Source: Cupriavidus pauculus (lineage in GTDB: Bacteria; Pseudomonadota; Gammaproteobacteria; Burkholderiales; Burkholderiaceae). Taken from it: a DNA stretch of 64,000 nucleotides. A program made the translations under genes and the position numbers. The DNA is taken from contig NZ_VZOW01000027.1 in assembly GCF_008801835.1 (NCBI RefSeq), positions 1-64,000 of the forward strand, given 5' to 3'. The number at the start of each line of letters is the position of its first letter. Positions within the stretch are counted from its first letter, which is position 1. The notes beneath the pieces are model-generated. The model did not search any database. It was not told the origin of the DNA and saw only the letters and a list, made by a program, of their open reading frames with translations. This document shows, piece by piece, positions 50,762 through 58,510 of the stretch.

Positions 50762-51397
50762 ATGGCTGAAAACCACAGAAATCACGAAAACGACGAGTTG
50801 GGCCGCCTAGATGCGAGCGATGCGAAGGACCGAAAGATTCTTCTGACTGTGTTGCTGATCAACCTGACGCAGTCCGCCGCCGGCATTGCCCTTGGCATCT
50901 GGGCTGGCTCTACGGCGCTGATGGGCGCCGGGTTGGACAACCTCGCCGATGCGTCGGTCTATGCGGTTAGCCTGTATGCCGTCGGTCGTGCGGCAACGGT
51001 CAAGGTGGGCGCGGCCCGCTTGTCGGGTTTCTTGCTAATCGGCCTGGCCGCGCTGCTGCTGTTGGAAGTCCTACGCCGCTTCGCTGGAGGGGAAGAGCCT
51101 GTCGGCCCAGCCATGATGGCCATGGCCGCGCTGAACGCGGCTTTGAACCTAGTGTGCCTCAGACTACTGCGCCGCCATCGCGGGGAAGATGTGAACTTCA
51201 AGGCGTCAGCGATCTTTACCAGCAACGACTCCATCGTCAATGGTGCGATTGTGCTGTCCGGGGTGCTGGTGATGGGGTTCGGGTCGAACATCCCGGATCT
51301 GGTGCTGGGCGTCATCGTGGCCGCAATCGCAGCGAATGGGGGGCGGGAAATCCTGCGCGAAGCATCGGAAACAGCTCGCCGTAAGGCGGGCACATAA
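50762..51397 (+). CDS. cation diffusion facilitator-type metal exporter
   Basis: 211 residues, shorter than the usual 300 because the C-terminal cytoplasmic domain is nearly absent. Five to six membrane helices; metal-site residues in GAGLDNLADASVYAV (helix 2) and SNDSIVNGAIVL (helix 5). A His-containing N-terminus (ENHRNHENDE) could bind metal. It moves Zn/Cd/Co-type divalent ions out in exchange for protons. The ribosome site GGAAGGA and metal-type promoter are intact. Confidence 0.85.
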   Translation: MAENHRNHENDELGRLDASDAKDRKILLTVLLINLTQSAAGIALGIWAGSTALMGAGLDNLADASVYAVSLYAVGRAATVKVGAARLSGFLLIGLAALLLLEVLRRFAGGEEPVGPAMMAMAALNAALNLVCLRLLRRHRGEDVNFKASAIFTSNDSIVNGAIVLSGVLVMGFGSNIPDLVLGVIVAAIAANGGREILREASETARRKAGT

Positions 51398-51854
51398 GGC
51401 ATGTTTTCGCCCAGTTCATCCCGAGGTTTACCTCTGCAAAAGAGGTAGTCCAGCCTTTGGGCTACGGCCTCGGCTGCAGCCGAGCGTACCATTGGCGATG
51501 GCCGCGCGATAGGCGGGCATGCCGTTCTCGACCTCCGTCTGCCGTACAGCAGCGGTGCGCAAGGTTGAGGGTGCATGTCGTCTCTCCTGTTCGTGTGGCC
51601 CAGGCCAATGGCCGGGCCGGGACGTTGATGGGCAGGAGAATGGCGCCGAAGGCCCAACGGCCTTCGGCTCGGGAGAAAAGAGGAACCACCCGTGGGCTGA
51701 TTGGCAGGCCCGGTCGTCGCTAGAACCGTCTGCTCATCAAGCAATCACACCCGGCCCATGTCGTGGCTGGGGCCGGCATCGTCTGGCGCACATCCGCGCA
51801 CAAAGGGAGCCCGTTTTTGCACCGGCGGGCACCGGCACCGATTACCGCTGACCA
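51398..51854. other. right junction of metal insert with ICE gene remnant
   Basis: On the minus strand an ICE-style leader is preserved: hairpin CCGAAGGCC-caac-GGCCTTCGG (51646-51667), then AGGAGAGACGAC and ATG at about 51574. The following frame loses sense after 12 codons; a shifted frame reads TEVENGMPAYRAAIANGTLG, so the gene seems frameshifted or cut by the insert. The rest shows nothing I recognise. Confidence 0.4.
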
Positions 51855-51908
51855 CGAAGGGTCTCCCGGTGGCTCGTGCAGCCTGGCAAGCCACCGGGAG
51901 ACCCTTCG
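51855..51908. repeat. perfect 20-bp inverted repeat
   Basis: CGAAGGGTCTCCCGGTGGCT (51855-51874) is exactly repeated as its complement at 51889-51908 around a 14-base loop. It lies 213 bases after the topB stop codon. No T-run follows, so it is more than a simple terminator. Confidence 0.8.
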
Positions 51909-52120
51909 CAGAGGGCGGAAGAAACGCAGATCAACAGAACGCGCGTGGTGCGGCTCGCAGAGAAGCTACCTTCAGGTCCCGCGGCCGGGGACGGCTGGGC
52001 GGGACGCGCACACGGATCAAGAAGGCGTTGCGCGCTGGGCGTCCCGCAGGGCATGCGGCGGAGTGCGGGACAGGGGCCACGCCGCCGAAGGCGGGCACGG
52101 CTCACGGGGAACGGGGGCGG
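51909..52120. other. 3' region of topB without gene
   Basis: About 210 GC-rich bases. Short inverted segments such as GGGACG/CGTCCC occur, but I see no gene or known signal. Confidence 0.4.
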
Positions 52121-54151
52121 TCAGGAGCCTTTGCGGCCGCTACGGCGCGGGCGCGAGGCGCCGCGCTTGGAGCTGCCGGATTCGACTGGCAGCGTGCCTT
52201 TGCAGTCCGGGTAGCGGCTGCACGACCAGAACGGGCCGCTCTTGCCGCTGCGCTGGCGCGTGGGTGCGCCGCACTGCGGGCATGCCGGCCCTTGGGGAAC
52301 CTTGATGGACAGGGAGGCGCTGCCGTACTGCGCAATCAACTGCGAAATCCACGCGGCCTGCTTGCCGATGAACACGTCCAGGGTGAGCTGTCCGGCCTCG
52401 ATCATGTCGAGCGCCTGTTCCCAGACGGCGGTGGTGCCAGGGTCGGCAATCGCCGCAGGCACGGCATCGATCAAAGTGAAAGCCGCATCCGAGGCGCGGA
52501 TGGCGCGCCCCTTCTTCACGAGGTAGCCGCGAGCGATCAGGCCGCCGATGATGTTGGCCCGCGTCGCTTCGGTGCCGATGCCAACCGTATCCTTGAGCTT
52601 CTGCTTCAGGCGGGGATCGGACACCAGCTTGGCGACGCCTTTCATGGACTTGACCAACTCGCCTTGCGTGTACGGTTTGGGCGGCAGCGTCTTGAGTGCC
52701 TTGAGATCGACGTCGGCCACCTGGCATGCCAGGCCCTCATACAGTTTCGGCAGCGCGGGCAGCACCTGGGCGCGGACCGCAGTATCGCCCTCGCCATCAC
52801 CGTCTTCGGCCTGCGGCTCGGCGAGCACCTGGCGCCAACCCGGGATGACAACCTGCTTGCCCGTGGCCGCCAGGTTCTGCCCCCCGCACGAAAACTTGGC
52901 CACAGTGCGGTCGAACTCGTGGTGAGGGAGGAACTGCGCCAGGTAATGCGACCGGATGAGCCTGTACACGGCCAGTTCCTTCTCGCTCATGGCGGAGAGC
53001 TTCGCCGGTTCGAGCGTCGGGATGATGCCGTGGTGCGCCGTGACCTTGCCATCGTTCCAGGCGCGCGAGCGCTGCGAGCGGTCGAGCTGGCCCATGATCG
53101 AGCGCAGCGAGGGATCGGTCTTGAGCAGGCTGTCGAGAACGGTGGGCACTTCGGCAAACATGCTCTCGGGCAGGTAGCCGGAGTCCGAGCGGGGGTACGT
53201 CGTGGCCTTGTGCGTCTCGTACAGGGCTTGGGCAATCTCCAAGGTTTCCTGCACGTCCAGCCCAAGCTGCTTGGAACACACTTCCTGCAAGGTGCCCAGG
53301 TCGAACGGCAGCGGCGGGCCTTCGCGGACACGCTCAGTCTCCACCGACACGACGTGGGCACTGCCCGCAGCGCGGATCTGCTGCATGGTCTGCTGTGCGA
53401 CCGGCTGCCGCAGGCAGCGGCCTGCGTCGTCGGTGCACGCATCGGGTGGAACCCATTGCGCGGCGAAAGTCGAACCGCCTGCGAACAGGGACACGGCGAT
53501 GGCCCAGTATGGTACGGACACGAAGCGCGCGATCTCGCGGTCGCGGTCCACAACGAGCTTGAGCGTCGGGGTCTGTACGCGGCCGACCGACAGCACGCCG
53601 TCGTAACCCGCCTGTCGCCCCAGCACCGTGAACAGCCGGCTCAGGTTCATGCCCACGAGCCAATCCGCACGGGAGCGCGCCAGCGCCGAGTGGTACATCG
53701 AAAGCGTCTCGGCCGAAGGCCGCAGCTTGCCCAGTGCCGCCCGAATGGACGCATCGTTGAGCGCCGACAGCCACAGGCGTTCGATGGGGCCGCGGTAGCC
53801 GCAAAGCTCCACGATCTCGCGGGCGATCAATTCGCCCTCGCGGTCGGCATCGGTGGCGATAACCAGGTGAGTCGCCTTCGCCAAGAGCGCCTTGACGACC
53901 TTGAATTGCGTGGCGGTCTTCGGTTTGACCTCGACCCGCCAGTGCTGGGGAATGATGGGCAACTGCTCAACGGACCATCGTTTGAGCTGCTCGTCGTAGG
54001 CCTCGGGCGGCGCCGCCTCCACGAGATGGCCGATGCACCAGGTGACCGTGACGCCGGAACCGTTGAGGCAGCCTTCACCGCGCTGCGTGGCGCCGAGAAT
54101 CCGGCCAATGTCTTTGCCCTGGGAGGGCTTCTCGCACAAGAACAGCCGCAT
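52121..54151 (-). CDS. topB: DNA topoisomerase III (ICE type)
   Basis: 676 residues from the ATG at 54151; the longer open frame upstream is not protein-like. Toprim domain at the start (MRLFLCEKPSQGKDIGRILG, ATDADREGE) and catalytic Tyr about residue 319 in HKATTYPRSDSGYLP. A four-Cys zinc ribbon (CPQCG...CSRYPDCKG) ends the protein. It decatenates or relaxes single-strand-containing DNA during ICE replication and transfer. It follows ssb in the operon after a 283-base gap. Confidence 0.92.
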   Translation of the reverse strand: MRLFLCEKPSQGKDIGRILGATQRGEGCLNGSGVTVTWCIGHLVEAAPPEAYDEQLKRWSVEQLPIIPQHWRVEVKPKTATQFKVVKALLAKATHLVIATDADREGELIAREIVELCGYRGPIERLWLSALNDASIRAALGKLRPSAETLSMYHSALARSRADWLVGMNLSRLFTVLGRQAGYDGVLSVGRVQTPTLKLVVDRDREIARFVSVPYWAIAVSLFAGGSTFAAQWVPPDACTDDAGRCLRQPVAQQTMQQIRAAGSAHVVSVETERVREGPPLPFDLGTLQEVCSKQLGLDVQETLEIAQALYETHKATTYPRSDSGYLPESMFAEVPTVLDSLLKTDPSLRSIMGQLDRSQRSRAWNDGKVTAHHGIIPTLEPAKLSAMSEKELAVYRLIRSHYLAQFLPHHEFDRTVAKFSCGGQNLAATGKQVVIPGWRQVLAEPQAEDGDGEGDTAVRAQVLPALPKLYEGLACQVADVDLKALKTLPPKPYTQGELVKSMKGVAKLVSDPRLKQKLKDTVGIGTEATRANIIGGLIARGYLVKKGRAIRASDAAFTLIDAVPAAIADPGTTAVWEQALDMIEAGQLTLDVFIGKQAAWISQLIAQYGSASLSIKVPQGPACPQCGAPTRQRSGKSGPFWSCSRYPDCKGTLPVESGSSKRGASRPRRSGRKGS

Positions 54152-54434
54152 ATCCGTCCATCCCGATTCCTGTTGTTCATGGAGTTGCTGGGATCGAGGA
54201 TGCCGAGCGCAGCCCCTGGCAGCAGCAAACAAGCCGCATGCGGCAGCGACCGCTTTCACGCCGATGAAATGGCGAGTGCGGGGAAGGTGCGTGGCCGGAA
54301 GTGTGCGGGCCGAGAGCCGCGATTTCCGGGAGCGCGCGTGGAACTCGGTGGACGTTGGTGGAGCTATCCCCTGGGGATAATTCGCAGCGCATGGAGGGCG
54401 GCGAAGCACTGCGGCAGCCGCCCTCCATGCCCGA
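54152..54434. other. gap between ssb and topB with palindrome
   Basis: No gene. It contains TATCCCCTGGGGATA (54365-54379), whose core TCCCCTGGGGA recurs three times at 56.4-56.6 kb. GC-rich otherwise. Confidence 0.5.
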
Positions 54435-54875
54435 TCACTTCCTGCGCTTGGTCTCTTTCGGCGCCGTCGATTCCTGGGTGGCCTGGGGCTTCGGCTCTGC
54501 CTCCTGTGGCTTCGGGCTGAGGGCCACAGACTCGATGCGGTACGGCAGGATGCCGACACTGCGCGCGTTGACCTGCCAAGTCTCACGCGGCTGATCTTCG
54601 TTGTCCGTCCAGGGGTCGCGCTCCATGCGGCCGACGACCAGCACCCGCATGCCCTTCTGGTAGAGCTGCTGCCAGCGGTCGGCGTCGTGGTGCCAGAGTT
54701 CCACCGGCGCCCAGAAGCCGCCGCGGTCCTCGAACTCGCCGCCCTTGGTGGGGACGGGGTTGTCGAAGTACACGTTCAGCCGGAGCAACCGGCGAGGATC
54801 GTCGTTGCCATTGGGGAATTCGCGGTACTCGGGAGGCGATCCGATGTTGCCCTCGCCGATGAATTGTGTGCTCAT
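54435..54875 (-). CDS. ssb: single-stranded DNA-binding protein of ICE
   Basis: 146 residues. OB-fold with GEGNIGSPPEYREFPNGNDD, LRLNVYFDNP and the conserved WAPVELWHHDADRWQQLYQKG; C-terminus is Pro/Lys-rich and ends KRRK rather than the acidic DDDIPF tip, so it may not recruit host partners in the usual way. It coats ICE single strands in replication and conjugation. ATG at 54875 with GGAG. Confidence 0.9.
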   Translation of the reverse strand: MSTQFIGEGNIGSPPEYREFPNGNDDPRRLLRLNVYFDNPVPTKGGEFEDRGGFWAPVELWHHDADRWQQLYQKGMRVLVVGRMERDPWTDNEDQPRETWQVNARSVGILPYRIESVALSPKPQEAEPKPQATQESTAPKETKRRK

Positions 54876-54948
54876 GTTGGAATCTCCGTGGTGGTTGAAA
54901 TACCCGTGCCTCGTTGGGCTCGGGCGCGTGCTCGGATGGCAGGCGCAA

Positions 54949-55476
54949 TCACCGATCGCGCACTGCGGCAGGAACGGACGCGAGCCGGCGCAGGTAGGTG
55001 TTGTCCGCCTGCGCGGCCTTGCTGGCGCATTCCTGTGCTTGCCTGCCCAGGGTGTGCAGCAGGCTGATCTGCATGTTCAGCATGACGCGCTGCAGTTCGA
55101 TCTCGTGCAGGTCGTGCAGCAGGTTGACCGGCGTGCTGGGGCTCGCCATCAGCTCCTGCCACAACGCCACGCCCATGGCCGATCGATCGTGCTTGCGCCA
55201 GCGAAGAAAGGTCGTGCCTGCGCCAGTGGTCTGCTGGGCCAGCTCGACGGGAAGCAGGTGGAAGGGATGCCCGCACGCCTGTGGCAGCACCTGTCGCTGC
55301 GCCAGGGCAATCAACTCGTCGCGCATGGCGAAGCACTGGCTGGCCCAGGCCTCGAAGTCCCCTTTACCTTTAAAAGGCTTTAAAAGGCCTTTTAGAGAGG
55401 CCGCGTGTTCCAGCCGCATGAAGGCTGGCTGTTCCAGACGACGGAAGTAGCGCGGTTCGCGGTTCGGGTCGCTCAT
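54949..55476 (-). CDS. DUF3158-family ICE protein
   Basis: 175 residues, mainly helical (FRRLEQPAFMRLEHAASLKG, CFAMRDELIALAQRQVL). DUF3158 proteins occur between the PFL_4669 protein and ssb in these ICEs; function unknown. Its DNA contains an odd AT-rich direct repeat (CTTTAAAAGG twice, 55370-55390). It overlaps the upstream gene by 4 bases. Confidence 0.82.
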   Translation of the reverse strand: MSDPNREPRYFRRLEQPAFMRLEHAASLKGLLKPFKGKGDFEAWASQCFAMRDELIALAQRQVLPQACGHPFHLLPVELAQQTTGAGTTFLRWRKHDRSAMGVALWQELMASPSTPVNLLHDLHEIELQRVMLNMQISLLHTLGRQAQECASKAAQADNTYLRRLASVPAAVRDR

Positions 55477-56264
55477 GCCGGTTCGTCCTCGCCGGCGGCT
55501 GTGGACTTGGCCTCGGCCGAATCGGCGGCAGCGCCTTCGTCGGTGGGAGATGCGGCTGCGGCAGCGCTATCACCACGCTGTTGCAGACCACGGCGCACGA
55601 CGGGCGGCGCAAACTTCGAGCGGCGCATGCCTTCGAGCACGTCCTGCGGCAGTTCGCCGAACTTCTCCAATGCTGCCCGAGCTGCGGCGTTCTTGGCCGC
55701 GAAGTCGTCGCGGGTGCAGCCCGAGTAGCGGTATTGCTGGGCCAGGCTGAACAGGCTGCGCAGCGCGTGGGCACCTTCGTTGAGCCAGCGCTCCAACGTC
55801 GAGCGATCGATCAGCGCGGTGTGGTGGGCGAGGATCAGCTTGCGCGCGATGTCGTCGTAGTCGGCCAGGAGATAGACGGCGGCAAAGCCCAACTGCGCAT
55901 TGACGAACAGCGGAAGCTTGACGGGCTGCACGTTGAGGTTCTCGCCCAGGGTCAACGCGGCGGGCACGCCGGCCAGGGCCTGGTCCACCTGGTCGCGCAG
56001 CGTCTGCAGCGTGGTCCTGGTCTGGTCGAGCTTGTCTTCGATGCGAAGCATCCACCAGTCGCTGTATGGGTCGTCCTGCTCCGAGCCGCGCTTCATCTTG
56101 TTCATGACGGCGATGTAGCCGTTCAGGCCGACGATGCCCGGTCGCCCCTCGGCGGCGGCGCGGCCATGCCAGATGCGCGAGGCGTGGTGGGTGTGCAGCG
56201 TCAGCGACATCGCGCTGCGCAGGGAGCCGAGGTTGAGTTGCAATGGTTCGTTGCTGGTTGCCAT
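55473..56264 (-). CDS. ICE protein, TIGR03761/PFL_4669 family
   Basis: 263 residues: LGSLRSAMSLTLHTHHASRI and WHGRAAAEGRPGIVGLNGYI at the start, a helical body, and an acidic Ala-rich tail. From recall this matches the PFL_4669 family (AcaB-like). It may take part in single-strand annealing or replication, but no activity is proven. It is the first gene of the topB/ssb cluster, right after the repeat-rich region. Confidence 0.82.
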   Translation of the reverse strand: MATSNEPLQLNLGSLRSAMSLTLHTHHASRIWHGRAAAEGRPGIVGLNGYIAVMNKMKRGSEQDDPYSDWWMLRIEDKLDQTRTTLQTLRDQVDQALAGVPAALTLGENLNVQPVKLPLFVNAQLGFAAVYLLADYDDIARKLILAHHTALIDRSTLERWLNEGAHALRSLFSLAQQYRYSGCTRDDFAAKNAAARAALEKFGELPQDVLEGMRRSKFAPPVVRRGLQQRGDSAAAAASPTDEGAAADSAEAKSTAAGEDEPA

Positions 56265-56385
56265 GGTGATCGCTCGCTGGTGGACAGGGAGCCGCCAGCA
56301 TCCGCATGCAGCGGAAGGCAGTCAGTCAACAAACCGAAATGAGCCGACCCCCGGTTCTGTGCGCGCTGGCGGCGCAGCGCGCAAC

Positions 56386-56740
56386 GGTCCCCTGGGGACC
56401 GCTCCGCAGATGGGCACTCACATCGGCGTTCCCGTCCTCGGTTGTTGACGGTATGCGTGCTGCACCGCACGTCGCGCTGCCGTTCGACACGATCCTTCGC
56501 CGCGCAGCCGTCCCCAGGGGACCGTTCCGTTGAGCGCCATGGAGGTCTGCTTCATGGTCTTGCATGCGCTCTACTCAGGTTTTGCGCAGCATGTCGCGCC
56601 GTCGCCCGGCGCTTCACCGCACAGCCGTCCCCAGGGGACCGTTTCTGCCGACCGCCATGGAGATCTACTTCACGGCTTTGACAAGCCCTGTGCTCAGGAT
56701 TTGCGCAGCAGATCGCGCAGGCGCTCGATGTGCTGCCGGG
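56386..56740. repeat. tandem ~117-bp duplication with TCCCCAGGGGA palindromes
   Basis: GTCCCCAGGGGACCGTT occurs at 56510 and 56627 and inverted at 56386. The segment 56500-56616 and the following 56617-56733 are diverged copies: both have GCCATGGAG-TCT(A)CTTCA and CTCAGG-TTTGCGCAGCA. The second includes the stop codon and last codons of the STY4528 gene, so the 3' end of that gene was duplicated. The whole stretch 56265-56693 contains no gene. Confidence 0.75.
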
Positions 56741-57932
56741 CCACCTCGGGCGGCACGACGTTGCGCGGCGGCTCGGTTGGTGGCGCTCGCGCCGCCGATG
56801 GTGTTGGCGGTGCCGGGCCGGTCTGCTTGGCCCAGGCATTGAACTCGCCGCGCATGGCGCGCTGGATGATGCCGAACAGATAACCGGCGGGGTTGCGGAT
56901 GCCATGCTTGCCGCACCGTGCGGCCCATTCGTCCAGCACGGCCTGCCGCAGGGCAGCGTCCACCTGCTGCAACGCCATCTTGGCTCCGGCCTGCTGTTCC
57001 GCCTTCAGTTCCGCGAAGCGCTTGGGCCATTGCAGGTCGCCCAGCGCACGCGCCTGCGCGGTAGTACGTACTTCATCAATACGACTACTACGTACTGTAC
57101 GGTCCTGCTTCGGATTCCGAAGAGCGCCGTCTGGCGCGGGTTTCGGCCCTGCTTCGGATTCCGAAGATGGGCGATCGCCATTCCGAAGAAGGCTCGCGGG
57201 CCCTTCTTCGGAATCGTGGACCGCATCCTCCTGTGGATAACTTTCGGAGGCGGTGATGCCCTGGTCGGCCAGGCGCTCGGCGAGCACTTGCAGCCGCGAC
57301 GGCAAGGTGCGTCCGGACAGCATCGGGTCGTCCGCGATCTCCTGGAGGGTGTTGAGTCCCACCACCTGGACGGCCTTGGCCGAATGCCCCAGCGACTGGC
57401 TGACCAGGGCCAGGTAGTCGGCGTCGAGTTGCATCGCCTCGAACGGCGTCAGCGGTTCGTCGTGCAGGACGTAGAGGTTGCCGAGGATGCGACCGGTCTT
57501 GGGGTCGCGCCGTCGTCGCACGAGGCTCAGCCAGCGCGTCAGGCGCAGCAGCGTCAGCGCCCGCGCCACGGTCTCATGGGAGGCCTGGCCTGCGCAGGGC
57601 ATCGACGCCAGCCAGGGGCGCAACTGCTCATAGGTGGGAAATGCCGTGACGCCATCGTCGTTGAGCATCAATCGGAACACCTGCCAGGCGTTGCGCTCCA
57701 GCGGTGTCAGGCGGCGGTCGAGGAACAGCCGCCGCGGCACGCTCTCGTGCCGATTGCCACTGAACAGGAAGGCGTCGCCGGACGTAGGAGGCGTGGGCGT
57801 TGGAGCAGGCAGGGACGCGGGAGCGCCAGAGCTGGACTTGGGCGCGAGGTCCTTCAGCGCAGCGTCGAACAGGTCGGCGAGTGCGATGGGGCCAGGGCGC
57901 TGGGCTCGTGGGGCGGTGTCGTCCACGGCCAT
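56694..57932 (-). CDS. STY4528-family pathogenicity-island replication protein
   Basis: 412 residues. The N-terminal third is a winged-helix-like region (FLDRRLTPLERNAWQVFRLM and TVARALTLLRLTRWLSLVRR) of the sort found in replication initiators. Residues 230-290 are a low-complexity linker whose DNA carries palindromes and a DnaA box. The C-terminal domain ends with QHIERLRDLLRKS. From recall the family name is STY4528 replication protein. It probably starts ICE replication after excision. It begins 4 bases after the DUF2857 gene. Confidence 0.85.
   Translation of the reverse strand: MAVDDTAPRAQRPGPIALADLFDAALKDLAPKSSSGAPASLPAPTPTPPTSGDAFLFSGNRHESVPRRLFLDRRLTPLERNAWQVFRLMLNDDGVTAFPTYEQLRPWLASMPCAGQASHETVARALTLLRLTRWLSLVRRRRDPKTGRILGNLYVLHDEPLTPFEAMQLDADYLALVSQSLGHSAKAVQVVGLNTLQEIADDPMLSGRTLPSRLQVLAERLADQGITASESYPQEDAVHDSEEGPASLLRNGDRPSSESEAGPKPAPDGALRNPKQDRTVRSSRIDEVRTTAQARALGDLQWPKRFAELKAEQQAGAKMALQQVDAALRQAVLDEWAARCGKHGIRNPAGYLFGIIQRAMRGEFNAWAKQTGPAPPTPSAARAPPTEPPRNVVPPEVARQHIERLRDLLRKS
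57061..57242. other. candidate replication origin inside the STY4528 gene
   Basis: CTTCGGATTCCGAAG occurs twice (57108-57122, 57152-57166). ATTCCGAAGAAGG (57180-57192) is inverted at 57202-57214. TACGTACT occurs at 57065 and 57089. A perfect DnaA box TTATCCACA (minus strand) lies at 57240-57232. All fall within the linker-coding part of the gene. Confidence 0.6.
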
Positions 57933-57935
57933 GGC

Positions 57936-58496
57936 CTAGCCCAATCCCTGATCGACCCAGTTCCTGATCGCGGCCCAGACCACCGAGAGCGGCAGCGACA
58001 TGCCCTCGGCCAGGTCCATGGCCGCATCGAGAATCGAGGTCTCGTCCTCCAGATCGACGTTCCTGCTGCTGGTCACGGCTTTCCATTGCCGCCACAGTTC
58101 GGTGTCCTGGGTCTCGTCCAGGACGGGGTGGCGCCCCTTGCGCTTGGGCAGGCCGAGGATCTCCCGCCGCAGGGCGACTTCCTGATGGGTCAGGCCATAG
58201 AAGCGGCTGACCATCTCCGTGCTGGCCCCCAGCCGCAGCATGCGATCGACCGTGGCGATTTCCTTCTCCACGTCCTGTGCCTGGTTGAGCAGGCGCTGCA
58301 GCACTTCGCGGTTGACCGTGACCGAGCACCACGAGACGCTGGCGTTGGCCAGCACGCTGATCAGCGCGGGGTGCTTGAGCGCATCCAGCTCGGCCTCGCC
58401 GAAGCCCATGGCCTTGCAGCGGCGCAGTTGGCCGTTGCGAAGGTCATACAGCGCCTGGGCAATCACGGCCTGGTTGAGCGGATGCGATGTGGACAT
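57936..58496 (-). CDS. bisC: DUF2857 protein, BisC-like activator subunit
   Basis: 186 residues from the ATG at 58496 (GGGAGG upstream). Helical with YDLRNGQLRRCKAMGFGEAEL, later MVSRFYGLTHQEVALRREIL, a helix-turn-helix-like stretch. DUF2857 proteins resemble FlhC. In ICEclc, from recall, the equivalent BisC acts with BisD as the master activator of transfer genes. It follows the ParB-like gene by 14 bases. Confidence 0.75.
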   Translation of the reverse strand: MSTSHPLNQAVIAQALYDLRNGQLRRCKAMGFGEAELDALKHPALISVLANASVSWCSVTVNREVLQRLLNQAQDVEKEIATVDRMLRLGASTEMVSRFYGLTHQEVALRREILGLPKRKGRHPVLDETQDTELWRQWKAVTSSRNVDLEDETSILDAAMDLAEGMSLPLSVVWAAIRNWVDQGLG

Positions 58497-58510
58497 GCGG
58501 CCTCCCTCGC

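Noticed and set aside
51701-54520. A very long plus-strand open frame opposite topB
   Set aside because: It is the antisense of topB in GC-rich DNA, Arg/Ala/Gly-rich with no domain. The minus-strand protein has all topoisomerase motifs.
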